Positions 14,936 to 24,722 of a stretch of DNA of 41,507 bases are shown here, in pieces. This DNA comes from Anaerolineae bacterium. GTDB taxonomy: Bacteria; Chloroflexota; Anaerolineae; Aggregatilineales; Phototrophicaceae. The notes beneath the pieces are model-generated. The model saw nothing but the letters and a program-made list of their open reading frames with translations. It did no database searches and was not told the origin of the DNA. The translations under genes and the position numbers were made by a program. The DNA is taken from positions 1-41,507 of the forward strand of contig JALOOG010000044.1 of assembly GCA_025454525.1 (NCBI GenBank). The letters are read 5' to 3'. Numbering within the stretch: the stretch's first letter is position 1; the number at the start of each line of letters is the position of its first letter.

Positions 14936-16901
14936 CTATGGGATCACTCGGAAGGCGCTTCGGCCGGTTTTCATCGTGTTTGGAATCCCCGTGGCCCGCG
15001 ACTCAATAAACCACGAAAATCCACCTTGTCGAAACGGTTCAGACGGAGTGAAACTACACACACCGCCCGTACACACTGCGGTTTCATTTAACCATGGCGT
15101 GCGGAAATAGACTAATCCAGTATTGTTGCGGATCACCGTGAGCCGATATTCATTCGCTGTCGCAAGGTCTGTCCAGCTGAAGGTCGGTAACGGTGTGACT
15201 TGCACACCATTGATCGGCGCTTGTAAAGTAGAACGGCCGGGAAAAGCGACCGTAAAGCGACCGCGAATGCTTCGGATCGCGGTCAGGTCATTACTGGCAA
15301 TCACAAACCATGTATACGACCCATTCGGTAAAACCCCGTCATAGAGGTAACTACAGGTATCGTTGGGGCAATCCACGGCCGCAAAATTGCGTCGCATCAC
15401 GGTGACTCCGGTCACATCACGCACGATCAAACGATAGGCGGTGCTATCACCCCCTGACCATGAGAATGTCGGATTATACGGGACATCGTTGGCCTCTAGG
15501 GCCGGCGTTAAGAGCGTGGGGAGTTGTGGGGGGGGTAAAATCGTTTTGCCATACAGCTAAATAACCTTCTGATCCCCCACCCCCAATCCATGGTTGCACC
15601 GGATTCAATGTGATCAAGCGGCGATTCGGGTTAGATAAATTGAGCGTGGCAACCCCCACCGCACTTTGACCGCGCACCGCGACTCCAGTCAAGGGCGATC
15701 CGCCGGCACTCGTCCCAGCGGCTGAAAATGGTGTCCAAAGGAGTCGCTGAGTAAAGTCTGGGGAGATCGCAGCCATGAACGGCTCACCGCCTTCATAACT
15801 TCCGACCGCTAATCCTGCCAGAGTGCGACTGTTGCGATTTTCGATCTGATAATACGCCTCACCCCCCAAGTAAACCACCCCGTTTGCATCTGCGGTGATC
15901 GCGTGAATGGCAAGTGAGTTCCCTTTGGTATCCTCTTTGCGCGTTAAGAGAAATTGAGCGCGCTCTAACGTGCCTGACACAGGATCAAAGCGACCATACC
16001 ATGCAAAGGACCCCGATCCAAGGTTATAAGGGTCATTATAAGGGTCAAATTTGATCAAAACGGTGTTCGGGAGTAGTGAGGTGATCGAACCCGGATGACG
16101 GGTAAACACTGTATTTCCGCCATCGGTGCGTCCCGCTAAGTATAATTGACCGTCTTTGCCGATTGCGACACGCACCCCTCGCGAATCCGCGCCTAAATTT
16201 TGCGCGTTGACTTGACTAGCGGAGAAGGCATAACCCGACCATTGACGCACGCCATGAAGATCGAATGCCTGTAAAACGGGAGTCTGAAGGCTACTGGTGG
16301 CTTGAAGATAACCCGTCACAAACACCCGATCGGTTTCAGTATGGATCGCCACATCCGCATAATTGCGACTCTCTCCGTTCCAAGTGCTAAGCACTGTGCC
16401 GGATGCGTTGTACACCGTTGCTTGTTCAGTAGCATCATTCAGGCCCACCGTGGCCCCAGAAGCACCAATCGCACAGCGATCTTGTGGTGTGCTGGTCAAG
16501 TTTTGGGTAATGGCGGTCGCGTCTGCATTTAGCGTGATCATGCCAAAATTGCCGCAGATCACGATGATGCCATTAGCGTTAATTTCGAGATCACTGATCC
16601 AACCCCCGATGCGAGTTAGGGAGAGGATTGATCGTCCATCGGGGGTGAGGCGAATCAACGTACCTTGACCCCCTCCATTCAATTCGATTGGGATCAATTG
16701 AGTTGGGATGAAACCGGGCATTCGGCCTGCTACAAAGATCGTGCCGTCTGGTGCGATCTCAACGCCGTTAAAACTATCGGCATTTTGCCCACCTAAATAA
16801 GTGGCAGTGGTTAACGGCACATTGGAATAGAGGGTTGCACCGTTGATATTGATTGTGGTCAAACAAAGCATACCGATCACGATCACCCATAGTCGTTTCA
16901 T
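14936..16901 (-). pseudogene. Exported beta-propeller (SBBP/NHL-like) protein, frameshifted at a G8 tract
   Basis: The first part (16901-15474) has a signal peptide (MKRLWVIVIGMLCLTT...) and repeated propeller blades such as TYLGGQNADSFNGVEIAPDG and VFVAGR/YLAGRTDGG motifs, typical of SBBP repeats. A G8 run (15528-15535, C8 in the coding strand) throws it out of frame and it ends at 15474. With one base fewer, the frame continues NDFTPPQLPTLLTPALEAND, then TFSWSGGDSTAYRLIVRDV, and on to the stop at 14936, adding two fibronectin-like modules with paired Cys. The continuity shows one gene with a single-base indel: a natural or phase-variable frameshift, or a consensus error. GGGGAA precedes the ATG at 16901. 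Its function is probably a surface or secreted structural role. Confidence 0.85.
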
Positions 16902-17230
16902 ATTTTTCCCCTAACCTAATCAAGCGTTTTTCCATTTTACCGCGTTTACGCCGTTTCAAAATGCCATGATCCTTTGTGGCGCGGTTAGCAATTCAGTTTT
17001 AAGATTGCTGCACGGACTTTTGTTCGATCCACTCAGGTTTAATTGCGGATGAGCGTCAGGGTAATCCTTAAGAAAGTCAGCCGGAAATCGTTCCAAGAAG
17101 CCATTCCGAACGATGTGAAGGCCTACGCCTGTGGATTGTATGGCTAAATGGAGCTATTTTAGCCTACTACTAGAGCGGGGTCATAGTTGCCAAGCGGGAA
17201 CACCGAAAAAAACGAGATAACTTGATGAAA
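16902..17230. other. Intergenic region with no gene seen
   Basis: This stretch separates the propeller gene (its promoter side) from the 3' end of the peptide ABC operon. I find no open frame of interest, RNA gene or repeat. A short GTTCGATCC at 17022-17030 resembles a tRNA T-arm by chance, but no cloverleaf surrounds it. Confidence 0.5.
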
Positions 17231-17233
17231 GGC

Positions 17234-17264
17234 GACTCGCGATCGGTTGATTGGATCGCGAGTC
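17234..17264 (-). terminator. Terminator of the oligopeptide ABC operon
   Basis: GACTCGCGATC (17234-17244) and GATCGCGAGTC (17254-17264) form a perfect 11-bp stem with a 9-base loop, 10 bases beyond the stop of the OppC-like gene on the minus strand. The following minus-strand bases are GCCTTTCATC, a weak T run. Confidence 0.7.
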
Positions 17265-17274
17265 CTAAGCGGGC

Positions 17275-18306
17275 TTAATCGACTCCGCGCATCCGAGGAT
17301 CTAACGCATCGCGCAAACCATCGCCTAAAAAGTTAAACGCAAACATCACTAAAAACAACGCGATCGCCGGAAATAACGCTTGATTCGGATAACTGCTAAT
17401 CGCCCGCGATCCATCGGAGATCATGCTGCCCCAACTGGGCATCGGGGGATTCACCCCTAAGCCGATAAAACTCAAAAAGGCCTCAAATGAGATATAGGTC
17501 GGGATCGTCAAGGTCTCTGCCACGATCAAGGGCCCCAAGATATTCGGCAAAATGTGGTTAAACATAATGCGTGGGGTGTTGGCACCCATGGCGTGTGCCG
17601 CCTCGATGTATTCACGATTGCGTTGGCTTAAGACTTGCCCACGCACCAACCGAGCCATCTGCATCCATGAGGTGAGGCCGATCCCGATGAAGATAAACAA
17701 CATACCCCCCGAAGCGGTATCCAATTGTCCTAACGAATAGGCAAAGGTGCCGGGTTCAGGTTGCGCGAAACTGGTGCGGAAAAAGGTCATCAGCAAGATG
17801 ATAAACAACAAGGTCGGAAAGGCGTACATGATGTCCACCGTTCGCATCAAAAAGTTATCTAACCATCCGCCGAAATATCCTGCGATCAAACCGACGATTA
17901 AGCCGACGAGGATGCTTACCAAGGGGCCGATAAAGGCGACGGTCAACGAGACCCGTGCGCCCCAGATGATCCGACTCCACAGATCGCGCCCTAATTTGTC
18001 TGCGCCTAACAAGTAGTCATCCGAGATGGTGACGTAACCGCCTTCCTCTTTCGGTTTCATGTTGGGAAACAAGCGCGTCACCCACAAGGGCGCGGCGTTG
18101 TTATCCTGTAACACTTGTTGATCATAGGGAAGCGGGGCTAACACGGGGGCAAAGAGGGCCATCAAGACGTTGATCACGATGATCACCACCCCCAATAGAG
18201 CGGCACGATTGCGCCGGAGTCGCTGCCATGATTCACTCCACAGACTTTGACCGGCCGGTGGTTTTAAACTGGCCACCTTGGCCGGAGGATGGGTGATTGC
18301 GCTCAT
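17275..18306 (-). CDS. Peptide ABC transporter permease, OppC/DppC type
   Basis: This 343-aa permease has a cytoplasmic N-terminus (SLWSESWQRLRRNRAALLGVVI), which is the OppC N-terminal signature, followed by about six membrane segments and the EAA-type loop EYIEAAHAMGANTPRIMFNHILPN. It ends with the usual FLGDGLRDALDPRMRG. I chose ATG 18306: a GGAG lies 9 bases upstream, and the TTG before it is less likely. It lies 12 bases downstream of the OppB-like gene and is the last gene of the operon. No OppD/OppF ATPase genes follow; the operon ends at a hairpin. Confidence 0.93.
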   Translation of the reverse strand: MSAITHPPAKVASLKPPAGQSLWSESWQRLRRNRAALLGVVIIVINVLMALFAPVLAPLPYDQQVLQDNNAAPLWVTRLFPNMKPKEEGGYVTISDDYLLGADKLGRDLWSRIIWGARVSLTVAFIGPLVSILVGLIVGLIAGYFGGWLDNFLMRTVDIMYAFPTLLFIILLMTFFRTSFAQPEPGTFAYSLGQLDTASGGMLFIFIGIGLTSWMQMARLVRGQVLSQRNREYIEAAHAMGANTPRIMFNHILPNILGPLIVAETLTIPTYISFEAFLSFIGLGVNPPMPSWGSMISDGSRAISSYPNQALFPAIALFLVMFAFNFLGDGLRDALDPRMRGVD

Positions 18307-18318
18307 CAAGATCTGCTC

Positions 18319-19335
18319 CTAATCAAAGCGGATACGCGGATCAAGCCACGCATACGCAATATCAACGATCAAATTCATCACCACCAAGATGAATGCATAT
18401 AACAAGATCGTCCCCATGATCGCCGGATAATCGCGGCCGGTGATGCTGGTGACAAAATAGCGGCCCATGCCGGGAATCCCGAAGATCGTTTCGACGACAA
18501 ACGTCCCGGTGACCAACGCGGCAAATAACGGTCCCAGAATGGTGATCACGGGGATCAAGCTGTTTTTAAGTGCATGGACGGTGATCACGACCCGCTCTGG
18601 TAGCCCCTTAGCGCGGGCCGTGCGAATGTAATCTTCATTCAAGACTTGTAACAAGCTGGCGCGAGTCAAGCGGGCGATCAAGGCTGCGTTTACAAACCCT
18701 AAGGCAAAGGCAGGCAAAATCGCGCTCTGAATCGTCCCCCATCCGGTGACTGGCAAGGCCCGCAATTGGACTCCGAACACATATTGCAATAAAGGCGCGG
18801 TGATGATCACCGGAATAGAGACTCCCATGATCGCCGTTCCCATGCCCATATAATCGACCCAAGTATTGCGATTCAACGCCGAGACAACTCCTAATGGGAT
18901 GCCGATAGCCATCGCGATCCCCATAGCCGCGACACCCAATTGAAAGGAGATCGGCAAGTTTTCGCGAAAAATATCGTTCACGGAGCGACTACGGGATCCG
19001 TAAGTGGGGCCAAAATTGATCCATCGTAACGCGGCCTCTTCAGCAATAAACGGCAGCGGGATCACCACCAGATAATCTTCAGCGGTAGACGGGCGAATCC
19101 GTTCGGTGGTGATGATCGGCAAGACAATATCACCGATGTAATCCCCATACTGGACGAGGAGCGGTGCATCTAGGTTATATTTTTGATTCAGGAGCGCGAG
19201 GGTCGCTTCGGGCAGGGGTTTTTCGCGTGAAAAGGGGCCACCCGGAATGGCGCGCATCAGCGTAAAGGTGATGATTGAGATAAAAAACAAAACCACTATC
19301 ATCCAGAAAAAACGCCGGAAGATGAATTGTCCCAT
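18319..19335 (-). CDS. Peptide ABC transporter permease, OppB/DppB type
   Basis: The 338-aa permease opens with MGQFIFRRFFWMIVVLFFIS and FTLMRAIPGGPF, the OppB N-terminal pattern, has about six membrane segments, and carries an EAA loop (DYIRTARAKGLPERVVITVHALKN). It ends AYAWLDPRIRFD, as usual. ATG 19335 is preferred: a GAGAGGCGG ribosome site precedes it and the family starts here, while the upstream ATG (19374) adds 13 unrelated residues next to a hairpin. The loop after the first membrane segment is somewhat extended (about residues 35-110). Confidence 0.93.
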   Translation of the reverse strand: MGQFIFRRFFWMIVVLFFISIITFTLMRAIPGGPFSREKPLPEATLALLNQKYNLDAPLLVQYGDYIGDIVLPIITTERIRPSTAEDYLVVIPLPFIAEEAALRWINFGPTYGSRSRSVNDIFRENLPISFQLGVAAMGIAMAIGIPLGVVSALNRNTWVDYMGMGTAIMGVSIPVIITAPLLQYVFGVQLRALPVTGWGTIQSAILPAFALGFVNAALIARLTRASLLQVLNEDYIRTARAKGLPERVVITVHALKNSLIPVITILGPLFAALVTGTFVVETIFGIPGMGRYFVTSITGRDYPAIMGTILLYAFILVVMNLIVDIAYAWLDPRIRFD

Positions 19336-19374
19336 GGCCGATCCGCCTCTCTGTATAGGATACGGGTTGATCAT

Positions 19375-19400
19375 GAGGGCGATCCACTTGGATCGCCCTC
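19375..19400 (-). promoter_or_regulatory. Perfect 11-bp hairpin between OppA-like and OppB-like genes
   Basis: GAGGGCGATCC (19375-19385) and GGATCGCCCTC (19390-19400) form a perfect stem with a 4-base loop, 15 bases behind the binding-protein stop. It matches the design and position of the hairpin at 7676-7700 in the unrelated sugar operon and likewise probably keeps binding-protein mRNA in excess. Confidence 0.7.
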
Positions 19401-19415
19401 GTGTAGAGCAGGAGA

Positions 19416-21149
19416 CTAACGAATGTCCCAGAGGTAATAAGCTTCGTTACCCGTCACGCTAGGCGCACGTTCGACGTTGGGTTTCACCATCAACGCTAAC
19501 GCATACCAATAGATCGGGATGATCGCGGCTTCTTCGACCACCAAGATCTGTTCGGCGCGGGCATACAATTCAATGCGTTCGGCATTGTCTTGTGACAAGC
19601 GTGCTTGTGAGACCAGTTGATCAAATTCTTCATTAGCGAAACCGGTATCATTTTGGGTGGTTTGGCTAAAGAACACGTCATATAAGTAGCTGTTGGTATC
19701 GGGGTAATCTTGACACCAGCCAGAGCGGTAAGCGGCCGGGGCTTCTTCGCTTAATGAGGCGAAATAGGTCGCCGATTCACGCGGGTCAAGCGTGACTTCG
19801 AGTCCCAACACTTCGCGCCACATCTGTTGAATCGCTTGCATCACCGCGCCATGGTTGCCAGAGTCGTTATAGCTAAGGGACAATTGTAACTCGGAAGCGC
19901 TGCTATACCCTAGTTCAGTCAAAGCGATCGCAAATTCTTCTTGCGCTTTGGTGGGATCATAGCTGATTCCCAGATCGGGGAACAGTTCTAAGGTGGGCGC
20001 GGCGTTCACATCTGGACGGGTGAACCAACGGGCTGCGGTTTCGCCACGTTTGGTAACATTGGTGACGATCGTTTCGCGATCTACAGCATACGACAAGGCG
20101 CGGCGCAGGTGGACGTTATCGGTCGGTGCTTCGAGGTTATCAAAGCCGATATAGTAACTGCATGGGTTGGTGCCGGTGACATATTCAGCGCTCAACACCG
20201 GATCGGCTTGGATACGATCCCATTCTTCTAAGGGGATCTGGATCGCGTCGATGTTGCCCGCTTCGTATTCGGCTAATTGTTGTTGAGGATCAAGGAAGCG
20301 GAAGACGACTTCATCGATTTTCGCTTGTGGAACTCCCGCGGTTCCAGGCCAGAAGGGATTTTTGATCAGGGTCATGCTTTCGTCATGCGCCCATTCTTTG
20401 AGCGCGAAAGGCCCATAAGTCGCGATGTTTTCTGCTTCGACCCAGAGATCGCCAAATTCTTCGATCACCCATTCGGGGGTCGCACGCATCACCCACAGGC
20501 CATAGATATAGGCGGTGAACAAGGTGTTGGCGGGGGCATCAATTTCGATCGTAGCATCATCAACCAGACGCACCGCGGTCGCAGCTTGCAATTCCGCGAG
20601 GGATTGTTCATAGGCTGCGGCATCGCCACCATCTTCTAACACGAGGCCGTTAAAGTCAGACGCGCCGTTGATGTAACCGACGGGAACATAAGCATAGGGT
20701 GAGGCGGTGCGTGGATCTAAGCCGCGCATGATGCCGTAGTAGAAATCGGCCGCCGTCACCATACGAACCGCGCCACTTTCATCGGTGAGTTGTTCAACTG
20801 CGTCGGTTTCGGGGTTATAACGCACCCAAGGCACATCTTGACGCACGGTAAACGTATAGGTTGCGCCGCCGTCCGCGTTTTCGGTCACTTCAAACGTGGC
20901 CATGCCTTCGGCCAAGGCGTTATTGGTGACATCTTGGGCGGTGAGACCCACAAACATCTGGTTGATCGCTTCGATTGAGGCACTAGTTTCGGCCAATTGT
21001 GGGTCGATGGTGGGGATGTCCCCGCCGACCATGGAAATACCGGTGACGATCACCTTTCTGTCCTGAGCGCTGATCGCGCCGATTGCGCTAAACAATACGG
21101 CGACCACCAGCAACACGCTCAGGAAACGAGCAAAACGTGTTGTTTTCAT
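19416..21149 (-). CDS. Peptide ABC transporter substrate-binding protein (family 5, OppA-like)
   Basis: The 577-aa exported protein has a signal peptide (MKTTRFARFLSVLLVVAVLFS...ISAQD) without lipobox. Family 5 landmarks are GGDIPTIDPQLAETSAS near the N-terminus, EVTENADGGATYTFTVRQDVPW, the conserved LRRALSYAVDRETIV block near 355, and the C-terminal ARAEQILVVEEAAIIPIYWY. It binds oligopeptides or related solutes outside the membrane and delivers them to the two permeases downstream. AGGGAGGGTG before the ATG is a strong ribosome site. A pair of 10-bp direct repeats lies upstream. A shared ATPase elsewhere is needed. Confidence 0.93.
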   Translation of the reverse strand: MKTTRFARFLSVLLVVAVLFSAIGAISAQDRKVIVTGISMVGGDIPTIDPQLAETSASIEAINQMFVGLTAQDVTNNALAEGMATFEVTENADGGATYTFTVRQDVPWVRYNPETDAVEQLTDESGAVRMVTAADFYYGIMRGLDPRTASPYAYVPVGYINGASDFNGLVLEDGGDAAAYEQSLAELQAATAVRLVDDATIEIDAPANTLFTAYIYGLWVMRATPEWVIEEFGDLWVEAENIATYGPFALKEWAHDESMTLIKNPFWPGTAGVPQAKIDEVVFRFLDPQQQLAEYEAGNIDAIQIPLEEWDRIQADPVLSAEYVTGTNPCSYYIGFDNLEAPTDNVHLRRALSYAVDRETIVTNVTKRGETAARWFTRPDVNAAPTLELFPDLGISYDPTKAQEEFAIALTELGYSSASELQLSLSYNDSGNHGAVMQAIQQMWREVLGLEVTLDPRESATYFASLSEEAPAAYRSGWCQDYPDTNSYLYDVFFSQTTQNDTGFANEEFDQLVSQARLSQDNAERIELYARAEQILVVEEAAIIPIYWYALALMVKPNVERAPSVTGNEAYYLWDIR

Positions 21150-21196
21150 GTAACACCCTCCCTAAATTGAAAAAAAGAAGCAGGATCTGTTAATCC

Positions 21197-21246
21197 CACT
21201 TTAATCAAGTTAACACACTTCATCTATGCACGCAAGCACTTTAATC
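21197..21246 (-). promoter_or_regulatory. Pair of 10-bp direct repeats upstream of the peptide ABC operon
   Basis: CACTTTAATC occurs at 21197-21206 and again at 21237-21246, exactly 40 bases apart (about four helical turns), 48 bases upstream of the OppA-like start. It could be a two-site activator or repressor target. No consensus is recognised. Confidence 0.4.
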
Positions 21247-21305
21247 GACTTGATCGCATAAGTGTGTATCAGGAGAGTCCAGATTTAACGCCAATTGTTA
21301 CACGA

Positions 21306-22991
21306 TTAGCTTTGTCTGCGCCATTCTTCTAACAAAGCGAGCGATCGTCCGTAATCGGGGTGATCGGAAGGAATCCCCTGTAACAAGCGGATTGCTTCGG
21401 CGACTCGGCCGGATCCATGCTCTTGATAAGCGCGCAACACATCTAAATGGTGGTGAATTTGTCGGGCTAAGGTCGGAAAACGCAAGTCATCCGGATGTTC
21501 TGCGCCCGCCTCTTCGGCGGCCTTAATGCCGCGTTCCACGACAACCCGATCGGCGTGGAATAGCAATGGGTAAAGTTGCAAATACACCCGATCCGCGTTC
21601 AATCGCTGGTTCACCCGCGTGCGATAATCGTGGAGATCCGGAAACGCCTCTAAGATGATGTCTGGGTAACTTTCTAGTTGGGTGAGCAGGTCATTGGCGG
21701 CAGCGGAGTCTTCTGGGAGCAAGCGTCGCACCTGTTGGTAGATCTCACCCGCGCTACGCAAGTAATCTTCATAACGATGAGTCATGTCCTCTAATTCGGT
21801 CAAACGATCCAACAAAACATCGATCGCGGGGTCTTTTTGACCATACAGGCGGCGGGCATTGGTGCAAATTTGCCGGGTCAATTCGATCTCACGGCGATCA
21901 AAGGCTTGGCCGGCGCGTTCGATCACCCGCTCCAATTGATCACTCAACGCTTTTAACAACGTCTCACGCAATGTCAGTAGAGTCGGCGTGCCGGGTGATA
22001 ATTGTGCGGCCTCTAGGTACAAACTCCACGCTTCGATCGGGTTCATCTGTAAGGTTTGCATCGCTTGCGCGATGATCACCTCCGCTTGCTGACGTTGTGC
22101 GAGGTCGGTTTGCGCCCGTTTGACCAGATCATCTAATTGTAACCGGATCTCGGTCGGCAGAAATTCATCGATCTCGGTGCGTTGACCTAAGGTGGTTAAA
22201 GCGGCTTGTGGATCGGCGTGATCCAAATCGCGTTGCGCTTGGATCATCAGTCGGTTGGCCCGATCTCGGGCCCAAGTTTGCGCTAGGGTCTGTAATTCGC
22301 GGCGGGCCTCGCTGATCGGGGTCAAGTTGATAAATGAGAGGTGCAATCCGTCCATATGATAGCGCGGGATCAGCAGATCTTGGGGCAAGCGTAATAGATC
22401 GCGCAAAGCATCGGCGTACTGGCCGTCCTGAAGCGCGGTGGTATACAGCTTAGCGGCGCTTTGACGGGTGTTATAGAGTCGTTCGGCGCGATGCAAGAGG
22501 ATCTCTAAGTCTGGGTTATCGGGATATTCGGCACAGGCGGCCCGCGCCATAGCATCGGCTTTCGCGTAATAATGGGTGAGCAGAAATTCTGGACGCGGCG
22601 GATTTTGACCGCTTTCAAGTTCGGCTGCTTGTCGGAAAAGACTCTCACAATGTGAGACGACTCCATGTACGATCAGTGCGATCTGCTTTTGATCGACTCG
22701 ATCATCCACAAGGGTACGATAGCGCGCTAATTCTAGATCCGCGGTAGCGCCGATGCCTTCTGCCCATTGTTGTAAGTGTTGGCGGGCCACTTCGGCGTTA
22801 AAAAGCAATAGATCCCCTTGAAGTGCGTCATCTAACCCTTGTTTTGCGGCACGCACACTCACCGATCGCCTCCAATCTTTGAGCGTGGTTTGTAAGCTCT
22901 GAAGGTATTCAAGGCTATCGGTCAGATTATCCGCATTGATTGCGACTCGTAACTGTTCTAAGCTGGTGAGGGCCTGTTCTTTATAGGTCAT
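21306..22991 (-). CDS. Large all-helical repeat protein (TPR-like), function unknown
   Basis: The 561-aa protein has no signal peptide or membrane segment. It is rich in Leu, Ala, Gln, Arg and Asp and looks like a solenoid of helix pairs: repeated stretches such as ARQHLQQWAEGIGATADLEL, ADAMARAACAEYPDNPDLEI and EAWSLYLEAAQLSPGTPTL resemble tetratricopeptide units. Such proteins usually act as scaffolds. No catalytic motif is seen. It stands alone between two operons on the minus strand; the ribosome site before ATG 22991 is weak. I do not recognise a named family. Confidence 0.75.
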   Translation of the reverse strand: MTYKEQALTSLEQLRVAINADNLTDSLEYLQSLQTTLKDWRRSVSVRAAKQGLDDALQGDLLLFNAEVARQHLQQWAEGIGATADLELARYRTLVDDRVDQKQIALIVHGVVSHCESLFRQAAELESGQNPPRPEFLLTHYYAKADAMARAACAEYPDNPDLEILLHRAERLYNTRQSAAKLYTTALQDGQYADALRDLLRLPQDLLIPRYHMDGLHLSFINLTPISEARRELQTLAQTWARDRANRLMIQAQRDLDHADPQAALTTLGQRTEIDEFLPTEIRLQLDDLVKRAQTDLAQRQQAEVIIAQAMQTLQMNPIEAWSLYLEAAQLSPGTPTLLTLRETLLKALSDQLERVIERAGQAFDRREIELTRQICTNARRLYGQKDPAIDVLLDRLTELEDMTHRYEDYLRSAGEIYQQVRRLLPEDSAAANDLLTQLESYPDIILEAFPDLHDYRTRVNQRLNADRVYLQLYPLLFHADRVVVERGIKAAEEAGAEHPDDLRFPTLARQIHHHLDVLRAYQEHGSGRVAEAIRLLQGIPSDHPDYGRSLALLEEWRRQS

Positions 22992-23096
22992 GGGTACGTT
23001 TCACTCATGCTAAATGTGACTTGAAAGAGTGTAGACCATTTTTATCCCCTTGCCAAACCGCGAGTCATCGCCAGTAAGTACAGAGAAAGAACCCAC

Positions 23097-23534
23097 TTAA
23101 ACGGACGGCGGGGAGGATTTAGGCGGGTAGTTGTCGATGTGCCATTGCCAGGTTTTACCCTCAGTGGCAATAAATTCGGTGAAGTCTGCCGGGCCTTTTT
23201 GGACATATTCGCGCCAATGGGCGATCCGACCATCACGTACCTTGACCACAATCACCCCATGATCGGCGGTTGGTTTGCCTGCGCCTCCGAACGAAAATTC
23301 CACCCCTCCTGTTTGAGTTGCCTCGTCAAACCAGAGCTGATGATAGTGAAGATAAGTCCCGGGCTTTAGCGCACCAAAATAAGCGCGCAATTGATCATGT
23401 CCGGTGTAAAACTGGACATCGGGAGGCTGCATATAGACCGCATCCGGTGTAAAACAAGCGATCGCAGCTTCAGTATCCTGCACACCCCACGCTGTGGCTA
23501 AACGTTCCATCAGAGCGCGAAAATCCGTGTTCAT
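23097..23534 (-). CDS. SnoaL-like / NTF2-fold protein
   Basis: The 145-aa protein fits the SnoaL-like polyketide-cyclase or steroid-isomerase (NTF2) fold: an N-terminal helix (RALMERLATAWGVQDTEAAIACF), the TPDAVYMQPP strand, FYTGHDQLRAYF, and a final strand set with DGRIAHWREYV. AGGATAA lies upstream of the ATG. It begins 5 bases after the end of the alpha/beta hydrolase and is the last gene of the two-component operon. Its substrate is unknown; members may be enzymes or ligand binders. Confidence 0.85.
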   Translation of the reverse strand: MNTDFRALMERLATAWGVQDTEAAIACFTPDAVYMQPPDVQFYTGHDQLRAYFGALKPGTYLHYHQLWFDEATQTGGVEFSFGGAGKPTADHGVIVVKVRDGRIAHWREYVQKGPADFTEFIATEGKTWQWHIDNYPPKSSPPSV

Positions 23535-23539
23535 GCGGC

Positions 23540-24328
23540 TTATCCTGGTTTTGTGTGTTGTATGAGGTGGGCGATTGCGGCGAAATATCCTTGTGTGTTG
23601 TGCATCAAGAGGTCATTGTGGCCGGCGCGTGGTACGCGCAAAATTGTCTTATAAGCGGACGGTGAAGCCTCATACAACCGTTGTGCGCCTTCCACGGGTA
23701 AGAGGTCATCCGCTTCACCATGGATCACAGCCAACGGGAGCGTGATCTGACGGATCTTATCGACATTGTTGGCTCGGGCAAAATGGGCTTCTAGTTGCGT
23801 TAAAAACGGCACAGGTAATCCAAGATGTTTGATCAATGAAGGGATTTCGGCGATCCCGCTTTCGATAATCAACCCATGTAGCTGATCCGGCGTGGTCTCG
23901 GCCAGATGCACCGCGGGCAAACTGCCTAAGGATCGCCCCATGACATACAATCCGGTGGGTTGAATCCCGGTCGTTTTAAACACGTTGGGCAACTCGGTGA
24001 TCACTTTTTCGGCATCGGTGAATAAAGCCGTGGTAAGCGGATGACCTGTACTCCACCCGTAACCGCGATAATCGATCACCAGTAATGAACAGTGGATCGC
24101 GTGGAACAAGGGCGCGATCGAGTCGTAATCAGTCGCAATCTCACCGTTACCATGGAAGAACAAGATCAACGGCGCATCCGGACGATACACATACAAGCGA
24201 TACCCTAAGCGGATCGTATCATCGATCGAGATCGTACCGTCTTGCAAGTGGGCATGTCCACTCACTGGTAATGCCTTGCGCGGGTAAAACAGCAAATTGA
24301 TGATGATCGGATTGTCTAACAAGTGCAT
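23540..24328 (-). CDS. Alpha/beta hydrolase
   Basis: The 262-aa cytoplasmic hydrolase has the oxyanion-hole motif FFHGNGE (about residue 58), the nucleophile elbow GRSLG (Ser near 132), an acid in HGEADDLLPVEGAQ (about 207) and the final His in RAGHNDLL (about 242), giving a complete Ser-Asp-His triad. It resembles bem46/dienelactone-hydrolase-like esterases. It begins 16 bases after the response regulator and is followed by a SnoaL-like gene 5 bases on, so it is probably transcribed with the histidine kinase. Its natural substrate is unknown. Confidence 0.9.
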   Translation of the reverse strand: MHLLDNPIIINLLFYPRKALPVSGHAHLQDGTISIDDTIRLGYRLYVYRPDAPLILFFHGNGEIATDYDSIAPLFHAIHCSLLVIDYRGYGWSTGHPLTTALFTDAEKVITELPNVFKTTGIQPTGLYVMGRSLGSLPAVHLAETTPDQLHGLIIESGIAEIPSLIKHLGLPVPFLTQLEAHFARANNVDKIRQITLPLAVIHGEADDLLPVEGAQRLYEASPSAYKTILRVPRAGHNDLLMHNTQGYFAAIAHLIQHTKPG

Positions 24329-24344
24329 GGATGCGCTTTTCTAC

Positions 24345-24722
24345 TTAAAGGGTTCGCTGATCAAGCTCAATATAAATCCGTTTGGCTAATTCGCGCAACT
24401 GACGGAAACTCACCGGTTTGAGGATCACCAGATCAGCTTGATCACGAGTCAATTCGGCAGCGCGGGCATCGGCTGTAGCGACGATGATCCGAGTCTCTTT
24501 AAAGCGGGCATCGGCCCGGATCTCGCGCAATAAATCCAACCCCGACTTTTCTGGAAGATGCAGATCTAACACGATTAGATCCGGGACAGAAAAGGTTAGA
24601 CGGTGTTCCGCTTGTCGTCCGTCCAATAACACGGCGGTCTCAAAGGCGGCCGATCCCAGTGCTTGGGCAAAAATATCGCTCAATTCAAGGTCATCTTCAA
24701 TGATAAAGGCCATAGGGGTCAT
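24345..24722 (-). CDS. Single-domain response regulator
   Basis: This is a 125-aa CheY-like receiver with no output domain: acidic pair FIIEDD (D9-D10 region), phospho-acceptor Asp in LIVLDLHLP, IIVATAD and Lys in VILKPVSF. Its ATG overlaps the stop of the histidine kinase (ATGA), so the two are translationally coupled and it is almost certainly the kinase's target. A second ATG (MAFIIEDD) three codons on is possible. With no DNA-binding domain, it would act by protein contact or as a relay. Confidence 0.92.
   Translation of the reverse strand: MTPMAFIIEDDLELSDIFAQALGSAAFETAVLLDGRQAEHRLTFSVPDLIVLDLHLPEKSGLDLLREIRADARFKETRIIVATADARAAELTRDQADLVILKPVSFRQLRELAKRIYIELDQRTL

Noticed and set aside
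17010-17040. GTTCGATCC that looks like a tRNA T-arm
   Set aside because: No acceptor, D or anticodon stems can be drawn around it.
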